This document shows positions 43,805 through 50,879 of a DNA stretch of 64,000 bases, piece after piece. The position numbers and the translations under genes are program-made. Within the stretch, counting starts at the first letter, position 1. Every line of letters starts with the position of its first letter. The notes beneath the pieces are model-generated. The model was not told the origin of the DNA. It saw only the letters and a list, made by a program, of their open reading frames with translations, and ran no database searches. Source of the DNA: Streptomyces sp. WM4235 (GTDB lineage: Bacteria; Actinomycetota; Actinomycetes; Streptomycetales; Streptomycetaceae). The DNA is taken from NCBI RefSeq assembly GCF_001279725.1, contig NZ_LGDE01000337.1, forward strand, positions 98,847 to 162,846. The letters are read 5' to 3'.

Positions 43805-44248
43805 TCAGGGGGTGGTGGGCGCGGCTTCGACGCGGGCGCGCAGGGCCTCGTTCATCGCCGCGAAGTCCCGGGCGTTCCTCGTCAGGAGCCTGCCGAGGAA
43901 GGGGGCCAGCAGCCCGCGGACGCGTTCGCCGTGCTCCAGCCGGGTGGTGCGGCCCGGACCCTCGGCCAGGTGGAAGAAGTGCTCGGTGTCGAGGAGGCCG
44001 GGGACGAGGGTCCGGCGGACCCAGCGCAGTTCGGCGGCGGGCCGGGCCGCCACGACCCTCGGTCGCAGGGTGACCGGGTCGCCGGCCTCCGGGTGCGTCC
44101 GCAGGGTCAGTCGCCCGCCCGGGACCGGCTCGCCGTAAGCCTCGCGGATGTACGGGTTCCACGTGCAGTGGCGGGGCAGGTCGGACAGCGTCGCCCAGAC
44201 CTCTTCCGGTGTCGCGTCGATGGTGATGGTGGTGGAGATGGTGCGCAC
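43805..44248 (-). CDS. SRPBCC (polyketide cyclase/START-like) protein
   Basis: 147 residues from GTG 44248 (VRTISTTITIDATPEEVWATLSDL). The START-like fold has the typical beginning and the W-N-P-Y-I loop (HCTWNPYIREAYGEPV), and the long C-terminal helix (RLLTRNARDFAAMNEALRARVEA) is present. It binds a hydrophobic ligand in a cavity; the ligand is unknown. The upstream in-frame extension is low quality and was excluded. Confidence 0.82.
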   Translation of the reverse strand: MRTISTTITIDATPEEVWATLSDLPRHCTWNPYIREAYGEPVPGGRLTLRTHPEAGDPVTLRPRVVAARPAAELRWVRRTLVPGLLDTEHFFHLAEGPGRTTRLEHGERVRGLLAPFLGRLLTRNARDFAAMNEALRARVEAAPTTP

Positions 44249-44525
44249 TGGTGCGGTGCTCCTCGTGGTGGTCGGTGTGCACCGAAGGGACGCGGGGGTG
44301 TGCGGTTCCGCCACCGGGTTCGGTCGTCGGGATGGAACCACGGATTCCGTCCGCCGTGGCCGGCGGCCCGGGGATCTTCGCCGGCGGCGGAGAGAGCGGA
44401 ATCAATTGTTCCGGTCATGGGTGGACGAATGCCGATACGTCCGGCCGGCCCGTCGCTTCGACCCCGCCCACCGGCCCGTACGGCTGGTAGCGTGACGCGC
44501 CGTTGCCCAGGGGAGGGGTCAGGCC

Positions 44526-45143
44526 ATGGTGGCTGGACGTCGTGTCAGGTTCATCGCCGTCCTCGTGGGGGTGGTGCTCGCGCTCACCGGTTTCTCCTCG
44601 CACGGCGGGTCGAGCGGCAAGAGCAAGAGCAAGAGCGGTGGCGGAGGCTGCTCCAGCTCCAAGAGCGGCTCCAAGAAGAAGTCCTACAGCGGGAGCAACA
44701 GCAACAGCAGCAGCAGCGGTGGAAGCGGCAGCGGGAACTCGACGTCCTCGCCCACCCCGACCGCCGCCGGCGCCCGCGCGGAACTCGTCACCTGCGCCGC
44801 TCCGGGCCGGCCCGAGGCCACGCTCAAGGTCACTTCCGTGTCGGGCGTCGAGGGCACCTTCTCGGTGTCCGTGGTCTTCGAGGGCGCGAACGGGCGGGTC
44901 GACTCCGGCTCCGCCGAGGTGCGGCTGAAAGCCGGCGAGAGCCGCGCCGTGGACGTGCCGATGACGTTCCCGGACCGTGTCGCCGACGTCCTGCGGTGCG
45001 TGGTCGGGCGGGTCGAGACCGTCTCGTCCTCGACCGCCCGCCCGTCGTCGACCCCGAGCAGGAGCTCCGGCGGCACCTCGGGGTCCACGTCCACGAGCAG
45101 GCCCAAGACCACGACCAAACCGAAGCCGCGGTCCAACCGCTGA
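44526..45143 (+). CDS. Secreted or anchored Ser/Gly-rich protein with small beta domain
   Basis: 205 residues. An N-terminal hydrophobic segment (VRFIAVLVGVVLALTGFSSHG) is followed by a Ser/Gly/Lys tract (~28-75), a predicted beta-sandwich (~83-165: AELVTCAAPGRPEATLKVTSVSGVEGTFSVSVVFEGANGRVDSGSAEVRLKAG, with two Cys) and a Thr/Ser/Lys-rich tail. The middle resembles small secreted Streptomyces domains of unknown function. Confidence 0.72.
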   Translation: MVAGRRVRFIAVLVGVVLALTGFSSHGGSSGKSKSKSGGGGCSSSKSGSKKKSYSGSNSNSSSSGGSGSGNSTSSPTPTAAGARAELVTCAAPGRPEATLKVTSVSGVEGTFSVSVVFEGANGRVDSGSAEVRLKAGESRAVDVPMTFPDRVADVLRCVVGRVETVSSSTARPSSTPSRSSGGTSGSTSTSRPKTTTKPKPRSNR

Positions 45144-45239
45144 GGCTGGGCCACCGCACCCGGCCGCCGCGACCGGCCCCGGCGCGACCGCCCGCCGGCA
45201 CGCCGCCCGTCGGGCCGGTGACCGGTCGCCGCCGCGCGG

Positions 45240-46016
45240 TCAGCGCACCCGCGGTCGCGGTGCCGATCGCCGGTCGGTGAACAGGGCCGCCTGTCGCTCC
45301 GGCGGCAGGTTGCCCAGGGTGATCAGCGCCGGCGCCTGGTCCAGGGCCTGGTGCAGCGCGGCCCGTTTCGCCGACCAGAGCGCGCGCACGGTGCCCTGTA
45401 CCGCCTCCGTCGGATGGCCGGCCAGGATCTCGGCCGACCGAAGCGCCGCCGGCAGCAGTTCCTCGGGGGCGGTGACCTCCGAGACGAGGCCGATCTCGTA
45501 CGCCCGCCGCGCGGAGAGCCGTTCGGCGGTGCCCATCAGCGACATCCGGGCGACCTCGCCGAAGGGCATGCGCTGTGCCATGTACACGGCCTCGTAGGCG
45601 CTGACCATCCCGTAGCTGGTGTGCGGGTCGAAGTACGTCGCCGTCGACGAGGAGACGATGAACTCCGACTCGCCCAGCAGGTAGAACGCGCCGCCGCACG
45701 CCATGCCGTTGACGGCGGCGACCACCGGCTTCCACAGGTCGGCCGCCTTGGGGCCGATGGCGATCAGCGGATCGTCCATCGCGTACGGGGACGCGGGCTG
45801 CGGCACCTCCACGGACCGGTCGACGCCGGTACAGAAGGCCGCGCCGCCCGCGCCCGTGAGCACCACCGCCCGCACGTCCTCGTCGAAGCGGAACTCCCGC
45901 CATGTGGACGTCAGTTCGGCGGCCGTGGCCAGGTCGACGGCGTTGTGCCGGTGCTCCCGGTCCAGGGTGACGACCGCGACCCCGGTCGCCTTGTCCCGCT
46001 CCACCCGCACGGTCAC
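45240..46016 (-). CDS. Enoyl-CoA hydratase/isomerase family protein
   Basis: 258 residues from GTG, crotonase fold: VAVVTLDREHRHNAVDLATAAEL, VVLTGAGGAAFCTGVD (first oxyanion-hole segment), KPVVAAVNGMACGGAFYLLGESEFIVSS (second oxyanion segment), then a C-terminal helical domain. The position of the usual catalytic Glu is near EFIVSSSTATYFDPHTSYGMV and not clearly canonical. Its start overlaps the stop of the DUF35 gene (GTGA), making it the third gene of the thiolase-DUF35-ECH operon. Confidence 0.9.
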   Translation of the reverse strand: MTVRVERDKATGVAVVTLDREHRHNAVDLATAAELTSTWREFRFDEDVRAVVLTGAGGAAFCTGVDRSVEVPQPASPYAMDDPLIAIGPKAADLWKPVVAAVNGMACGGAFYLLGESEFIVSSSTATYFDPHTSYGMVSAYEAVYMAQRMPFGEVARMSLMGTAERLSARRAYEIGLVSEVTAPEELLPAALRSAEILAGHPTEAVQGTVRALWSAKRAALHQALDQAPALITLGNLPPERQAALFTDRRSAPRPRVR

Positions 46017-46546
46017 GACTTCTCCAGGACCCAGCGCGGCACGGCGATCCCGCCGGTCTCGGTGAACACGACCTGGACCCGCGCCCCGATCCGCAGCCGG
46101 GCCGGGTCCACCGAGTCCAGTGGGGCGTCGGCCGAGGTCACGAGGTTGCCGGCCAGTCGGATGTGCGGGGCGTCGGCGAGCTCGACGAGGATCACGTTGT
46201 ACGGGGCCTGCGCGGCGTAGGCGGGCAGCAGGGGCGGGTGCGGCCGGACGTAGGACCAGATGCGGCCCCGGCCGTTGGTCGGCCGCCACTCGGAGGCGAA
46301 GGACCGGCAGTGCGGGCAGCACGGGCGCGGCGGGAAGCGGAGTCTGCCGCAGTCGGAGCAGGCCTGGACGCGCAGTTCGCCCCGGGCGGCGTACTCCCAG
46401 AAGGGGGCGCCGTCCTCGTCCGGCACGGGCAGGAGGAGCGCGTCGGTACCGGGAACGGCCGCGCCCGGAGCCGAGGCGGAGGCAGGCGTCGCGGGCGGGG
46501 TCGACGCGGCAGGGGGCGTCGCGGAAGGGGTCACGGCGGCGGTCAC
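46013..46546 (-). CDS. Zn-ribbon/OB-fold protein (DUF35, acyl-CoA-associated)
   Basis: 177 residues. After an Ala/Pro/Thr-rich N-terminus, a zinc ribbon (CSDCGRLRFPPRPCCPHC) and OB fold (GRGRIWSYVRPHPPLLPAY ... VPRWVLEKS) form the DUF35 unit. DUF35 proteins partner SCP-x thiolases; in steroid side-chain degradation such a pair (Ltp2 with the ChsH2 DUF35 domain) performs retro-aldol cleavage. Start GTG 46546 has AGGAG upstream, 5 bp after the thiolase stop, and its 3' end overlaps the hydratase start. Confidence 0.9.
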   Translation of the reverse strand: MTAAVTPSATPPAASTPPATPASASAPGAAVPGTDALLLPVPDEDGAPFWEYAARGELRVQACSDCGRLRFPPRPCCPHCRSFASEWRPTNGRGRIWSYVRPHPPLLPAYAAQAPYNVILVELADAPHIRLAGNLVTSADAPLDSVDPARLRIGARVQVVFTETGGIAVPRWVLEKS

Positions 46547-46551
46547 GGGGA

Positions 46552-47703
46552 TCAGCTCCTCAGCAGGATCGCGGACGTCGGGACACCCTCGCCCGCCGTC
46601 ACCAGGCAGGTCGCGGCGTCCGGCACCTGGGCGGTGGAGACGCCGCGCAGTTGCTTCACGCCCTCGTTGATCAGGTTGAAGCCGTGGACGTAGGCCTCGC
46701 TCAGTCCGCCGCCTCCGGTGTTGATCGGGAGCCGGCCGCCCATCTCCAGCGCCCCGCCCTCGGTGAACGCGGCTCCCTCGCCGCGCCCGCAGAAGCCGTA
46801 GCCCTCCAGGGAGAGCGGGATCAGCGGGGTGAAGGCGTCGTAGATCTGGGCGACGTGCACGTCCTCGGGGCCGAAGTCGGCCTGCTTCCACAGGTGCCGG
46901 GCGGCCGTCCAGGCGGGGCCGGAGAGCGGGTCGTCGTTCCAGTAGTTGACCATCCCGTGGTGCTGGGCGGGCAGGCCCTGGGCGACGGAGTGCACGTAGA
47001 CGGGTCTCTGGCGGCAATCGCGGGCCCGTTCGGCGGAGACGATCACGCAGGCGAGCGCCCCGTCGGTCTCCAGGCAGTTGTCGAAGAGGCAGAGCGGGTC
47101 GCTGATCATGCGGGAGGTCATGTACATCTCGCGGGTCAGCGGGCGCTCGTACATCATCGCGGCGGGGTTCTCGTTGGCCCGGTTGCGGCAGGCCATCGCG
47201 ACGTTGAACAGGTGATCGCGGGTGGCCCCGTACTCGTGCATGTAGCGCCGGGCCAGCATGGCTATCTCATCGGCCGGGCGCAGCAGTCCGAAGGGGCGGG
47301 TCCACTGGCCGGGCGTGGGCAGTTGCACGGCGGTGTTCTTCCACGGGCGCGGGCCGGAGCCGCGTTTGCGCGAGCGCCAGGCGACACCGACGGAGGCCTG
47401 GCCGGTGGCCACCGCGGCGGCGAGATGGCCGACCGTGGCGCAGGAACCGCCGCCTCCGTAGCCGACCTTGGAGAAGAAGGTGACGTCGCCGGCGCCGATG
47501 GCCTTGGCCACCTCCACCTCGTCGGTCTCCTCCATCGTGTACGAGGCGAACGCGTCCACCTCGCCGGGGTCGATGCCCGCGTCCGCGAGCGCCGCGAGGA
47601 TGGCCCGGCAGGCCAGTTCCTTCTCGGAGCCCGGCAGTCGTTTGGCAAAGGGGGTCTGGCCGATGCCGACTATTGCCGTAGCGTCCTTGAGCGTTGCCGC
47701 CAT
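46552..47703 (-). CDS. SCP-x-type thiolase / Ltp2-like aldolase
   Basis: 383 residues from ATG 47703, with GGAGG 5 bp upstream. Thiolase-fold Ltp branch: ATAIVGIGQTPFAKRLPGS, YGGGGSCATVGHLAAAVATGQ (a Cys at the usual nucleophile position, unlike the 33916 thiolase), HMHEYGATRDHLFNVAMACR, VAQIYDAFTPLIPLSLEGYGFCGRGEGAAF, INTGGGGLSEAYVHGF. The DUF35 gene directly downstream suggests an aldolase/thiolase complex acting on a CoA ester. It is divergent from the CoA ligase across operator site 4. Confidence 0.9.
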   Translation of the reverse strand: MAATLKDATAIVGIGQTPFAKRLPGSEKELACRAILAALADAGIDPGEVDAFASYTMEETDEVEVAKAIGAGDVTFFSKVGYGGGGSCATVGHLAAAVATGQASVGVAWRSRKRGSGPRPWKNTAVQLPTPGQWTRPFGLLRPADEIAMLARRYMHEYGATRDHLFNVAMACRNRANENPAAMMYERPLTREMYMTSRMISDPLCLFDNCLETDGALACVIVSAERARDCRQRPVYVHSVAQGLPAQHHGMVNYWNDDPLSGPAWTAARHLWKQADFGPEDVHVAQIYDAFTPLIPLSLEGYGFCGRGEGAAFTEGGALEMGGRLPINTGGGGLSEAYVHGFNLINEGVKQLRGVSTAQVPDAATCLVTAGEGVPTSAILLRS

Positions 47704-47755
47704 CGCCACCTCCGGGGCTGCACCAGTACTGACAGCCGCGAAGGCTACAGCTAAT

Positions 47756-47770
47756 CTGACGGATAGTCAG
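47756..47770. promoter_or_regulatory. TetR-type operator, site 4 of the CTGACG regulon
   Basis: CTGACG-GAT-AGTCAG; one mismatch to CTGACGnnnCGTCAG. It lies between the divergent thiolase operon and the CoA ligase gene, so it can control both. Confidence 0.75.
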
Positions 47771-47796
47771 CTACTGGGCATCGGGGAGGGCGCACG

Positions 47797-49518
47797 ATGG
47801 GCGAACACCGTCGCGACGACGACACCACGCGGGGCGACGCGCGAACCACCGGGCGAGGCACCACGCGGGGCAACGCCAACGACGGCCCTTCCGGCGCCGG
47901 CGGGAACGAGGACCCCCGCGGCGACCTGCGCTGGCGCAGCATCCCCGGCCTGGTGCGCGCCGCCGCCGCCCGCCACGCCGACCACGAGGCCGTCGTCGAC
48001 GGCCGCGTCCGCGTCAGCTACGCCCAGCTGGGAGAGCGGGTCGAACGCGCCGCGGCGGCCTGCGTCGCCGCCGGCGTCGAACCGGGCGACCGGGTCGCCG
48101 TCTGGGCGCCCAACACCCTCGACTGGATCGTCTCCGCGCTCGGAGCCGTCTCGGCCGGCGCCGTCCTCGTCCCCCTCAACACCCGTTTCAAGGGCGCCGA
48201 GGCCGCGTACGTACTCCGGCGCAGCCGCGCCCGACTCCTCTTCATCACCGGCACCTTCCTCGGCACCTCCTACGTGGCCTCCCTGCGCCGCGCCACCGCC
48301 GAGGGCGCCGGCACGGGCCCGCTGCCCGGGCTGCCGCACCTGGAACAGGTCGTCGTCCTCGCCGACGACGCCCCCGAGTCCTTCCGCACCTGGAAGGACT
48401 TCCTGGCGGGCGGAGACCGCGTGCCCGCCTCCGTCGTCCGCGAACGCGCCGACGCCATCGCGCCCGACGCCCCCTCCGACATCATCTTCACCTCGGGCAC
48501 CACCGGCAGCCCCAAGGGCGCCGTCATCACCCACGCCCAGACCCTGCGCTGCTACGAGGTGTGGAGCGAACTCGCCGGGCTGCGCGAGGGCGACCGCTAC
48601 CTGATCGTGAACCCCTTCTTCCACACCTTCGGCTACAAGGCCGGGATCATCGCCTGCCTGATGCGCGGGGCCACGATGGTGCCCCAGTCCGTCTTCAACA
48701 TCGACACCGTCCTGGCCAACGTCGCCGCCGAACGGATCTCCGTGCTCCCCGGCCCGCCCACCCTCCACCAATCCCTCCTCGACCACCCCCAACGCGACCA
48801 CCACGACCTGTCCGCCCTGCGCCTGGTCGTCACGGGCGCCGCCGTGGTCCCGCTGCGGCTCGTCGAACGGCTGCGGGGAGAGCTGCGCATCGGGGTCGTC
48901 CTCACCGCGTACGGGCTCTCCGAGGCCGGCGGCATCGTCACCATGTGCCGGCGGGGTGACCCGGCCGAGGTCATCGCCGCCACCTCCGGCCGGGCCATCC
49001 CCGACACCGAGGTGCGCGTCGCCGGCCCCGACGGGCTGCCCCGACCGGTCGGGGCAGCCGGCGAGGTGTGGGTCCGCGGCCACCACGTCATGCGGGGCTA
49101 CTTCGAGGACCCGGTGGAGACGGGCCGCGCCATCACCCCCGAGGGCTGGCTGCGCACCGGTGACGTGGGGGTGCTCGACCGGTCGGGGAACCTGCGCATC
49201 ACCGACCGGATCAAGGACATGTTCATCGTCGGCGGCTTCAACGCCTACCCCGCCGAGATCGAGCAGCTCCTCGGCCTGCACCCGGACATCGCCGACGTCG
49301 CGGTGGTCGGCGTCCCGGACCCGCGCCTCGGCGAGGTGGGCAAGGCGTACGCGGTCCGCCGCCCCGGCTCCACCCTCACCTCCGACGACCTGATCGCCTG
49401 GTCCCGGCGGGAGATGGCCAACTACAAGGTGCCGAGAGAGGTGGAGTTCGTCACGGACCTGCCGCGCAACGCGAGCGGCAAGGTACTCAAGACGCGACTG
49501 CGCGCGCGCCCCGCCTGA
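47797..49518 (+). CDS. Acyl-CoA ligase (AMP-dependent synthetase, FadD3-like)
   Basis: 573 residues. After ~45 disordered residues, the ANL fold is complete: P-loop FTSGTTGSPKGAV, FFHTFGYKAG, TAYGLSEAGG, GWLRTGDVG, DRIKDMFIVGGFNAYPAEIE and C-terminal catalytic Lys in NASGKVLKTRL. It adenylates a carboxylic acid and forms its CoA thioester. The sequence resembles FadD3-type ligases of steroid-ring propionates, but the substrate is not proven. It is divergent from the thiolase operon and shares its operator. Confidence 0.93.
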   Translation: MGEHRRDDDTTRGDARTTGRGTTRGNANDGPSGAGGNEDPRGDLRWRSIPGLVRAAAARHADHEAVVDGRVRVSYAQLGERVERAAAACVAAGVEPGDRVAVWAPNTLDWIVSALGAVSAGAVLVPLNTRFKGAEAAYVLRRSRARLLFITGTFLGTSYVASLRRATAEGAGTGPLPGLPHLEQVVVLADDAPESFRTWKDFLAGGDRVPASVVRERADAIAPDAPSDIIFTSGTTGSPKGAVITHAQTLRCYEVWSELAGLREGDRYLIVNPFFHTFGYKAGIIACLMRGATMVPQSVFNIDTVLANVAAERISVLPGPPTLHQSLLDHPQRDHHDLSALRLVVTGAAVVPLRLVERLRGELRIGVVLTAYGLSEAGGIVTMCRRGDPAEVIAATSGRAIPDTEVRVAGPDGLPRPVGAAGEVWVRGHHVMRGYFEDPVETGRAITPEGWLRTGDVGVLDRSGNLRITDRIKDMFIVGGFNAYPAEIEQLLGLHPDIADVAVVGVPDPRLGEVGKAYAVRRPGSTLTSDDLIAWSRREMANYKVPREVEFVTDLPRNASGKVLKTRLRARPA

Positions 49519-49546
49519 GAAGACCGCCGGTGCCCCCGGCCGGTGA

Positions 49547-50293
49547 TCAGCCGGAGGCCGACGGTCGGCCGGCCGACCGTCGGGCCAGCGCGAGGCGCCA
49601 GCGGGGGGCGCCGTCGGGGCGGTACCCGAAGTGTTCCAGCGGGGTCGTCTCCACGGTGAAGCCCGCCGCGCGGAGGTCCGCACGGACCGGACCCCAGGGG
49701 AAGGTGCGGTAGTACATGACGAACGGCGGCCGCCACACGGCGTTGCGCACCCGCATCGCCGCGTCGAAGCCGGCCGTCGCCCACCACAGCGGCGAACTCG
49801 GCGGCAGCGGGGCCCCGACGGGGAAGGCGAACACCCCGCCGGGACGCAGCGCGTCGTGCACGGCGGCGAAGAGGGCGGGCCGCTCGGCCGGCAGGAAGTG
49901 CCCGAACGCCCCGAAACTGACCGCGAGGTCGTACGTGTCCCGGAGCGTGTCGGGCAGGGCCCGCACGTCCGCCCGGAGGAGATCGACCCCCTCGGGGAGG
50001 GACCGCGCCGCCTGCGCGAGCATGCCCGCGCTCAGGTCGACCCCCGTCACCCGGCCCCGGCACAGCCGGCGCAGCATCGGCAGCCCCGCCCCGGTGCCGC
50101 AGCAGACGTCCAGCCCGGCGTCGAAGGATCCCTCGTGCAGGGCCAGGGTCTCCTCGACGGAGTCGAGGATCCGGTCGGGGGTCCGGAAGGGCGTCCCGTC
50201 GAACTTGGGCGCGAGCAGGTCGTAGCCGCGCTCGACGGAGGAGAGGGCCTGTACGGCCAGTTCGCGAAGGCTTGGTCCCTGTGAGGTGAACAC
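49547..50293 (-). CDS. Class I SAM-dependent methyltransferase
   Basis: 248 residues from GTG. Motif I GLDVCCGTGAGLPML (~60-74), VTGVDLSAGMLAQAA, LRADVRALPDTLRDTYDLAVSFGAFGHFLPAE and ALRPGGVFAFPVGAP give a complete SAM site. The substrate is unknown. It is convergent with the CoA ligase and not obviously part of the catabolic regulon. Confidence 0.9.
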   Translation of the reverse strand: MFTSQGPSLRELAVQALSSVERGYDLLAPKFDGTPFRTPDRILDSVEETLALHEGSFDAGLDVCCGTGAGLPMLRRLCRGRVTGVDLSAGMLAQAARSLPEGVDLLRADVRALPDTLRDTYDLAVSFGAFGHFLPAERPALFAAVHDALRPGGVFAFPVGAPLPPSSPLWWATAGFDAAMRVRNAVWRPPFVMYYRTFPWGPVRADLRAAGFTVETTPLEHFGYRPDGAPRWRLALARRSAGRPSASG

Positions 50294-50415
50294 GCCCTCA
50301 GCCTAATCACCGACGGCGTCGGGCCGCCGTCGCCCGCCCGCGGGGTGGCCCCGACGAGTCCGGACGCGCACGTGCGGCGGCCGCGGTGGTCCCCCCGGGC
50401 CACCGCGGCCGCCGT

Positions 50416-50502
50416 CCCCCGTACGTTCCCCCGAGTCGTTCCCCGTGGGTCCCCCGTACGTTTCCCCCGTGCTGTCCCCGTACGTTTCCCCCGTACGTGT
50501 CG
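50416..50502. repeat. CCCCGTACGTTTCCCC minisatellite
   Basis: At least four imperfect copies of CCCCGTACGTTyCCCC, some truncated (CCCCGTGGGT, CCCCGTGCTGT), between the methyltransferase promoter side and the 3' end of the AfsS-like gene. Confidence 0.75.
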
Positions 50503-50514
50503 TGCTCGCCTCCG

Positions 50515-50706
50515 CTACGGACGCGGACCGGACGCGTGGTTGTCCAGCGTCACGATCTCCTCGTCCGCGGCCTTGTCTTCCTGCCCGAGCAGCGGCGTAC
50601 CGCCCGAGGCATGGTTGTCCAGCGGTTTGATCTCGATGCCCGACGCGTGGTTGTCGAGCGGCTTGATGTCGCCTTCCTTGGGAAGAGCGTTCTCGTTCGT
50701 CGTCAT
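50515..50706 (-). CDS. AfsS-like small protein with three LDNHASG repeats
   Basis: 63 residues (MTTNENALPKEGDIKPLDNH onward). It contains IKPLDNHASG twice and VTLDNHASG once, with no other recognisable domain and no hydrophobic segment. AfsS of S. coelicolor is also 63 residues and, as I recall, has three repeats around a TxxDNHMP core, and is encoded just downstream of afsR and activated by it. This gene likewise lies 173 bp downstream of an AfsR-type SARP gene on the same strand, behind SARP-like direct repeats. It is therefore probably an AfsS-type effector of secondary metabolism. A modified-peptide precursor is the alternative. Confidence 0.8.
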   Translation of the reverse strand: MTTNENALPKEGDIKPLDNHASGIEIKPLDNHASGGTPLLGQEDKAADEEIVTLDNHASGPRP

Positions 50707-50819
50707 CGGATCTCCTGATGGATGAGTCGGGCCCGTTCGGCGATTCCCCCGTGGACCGCCGAACGGGTAGTCCTCCAGTCGACCCGCGAGTCCCCCCGAC
50801 GCGTCGAGTCGATGTACCC

Positions 50820-50852
50820 ATCATGGCCCGCGGCGATAAACGAACGATGAAC
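50820..50852 (-). promoter_or_regulatory. SARP-type promoter of AfsS-like gene
   Basis: On the minus strand, heptamers GTTCATC (50852-50846) and GTTTATC (50841-50835) are direct repeats 11 bp apart, followed after 9 bp by a -10-like CATGAT (50825-50820). This spacing is the known layout of SARP/AfsR binding sites. GATGAACG-TCC-CGTTCATC (50846-50864) is also a perfect inverted repeat. Confidence 0.6.
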
Positions 50853-50879
50853 GTCCCGTTCATCCGGCGAAAGCGCTGG

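Noticed and set aside
50515..50706. Multi-core RiPP precursor peptide
   Set aside because: Three LDNHASG repeats look like core peptides, but no maturation enzyme, protease or exporter is adjacent, and the AfsS-like context explains size and position better.
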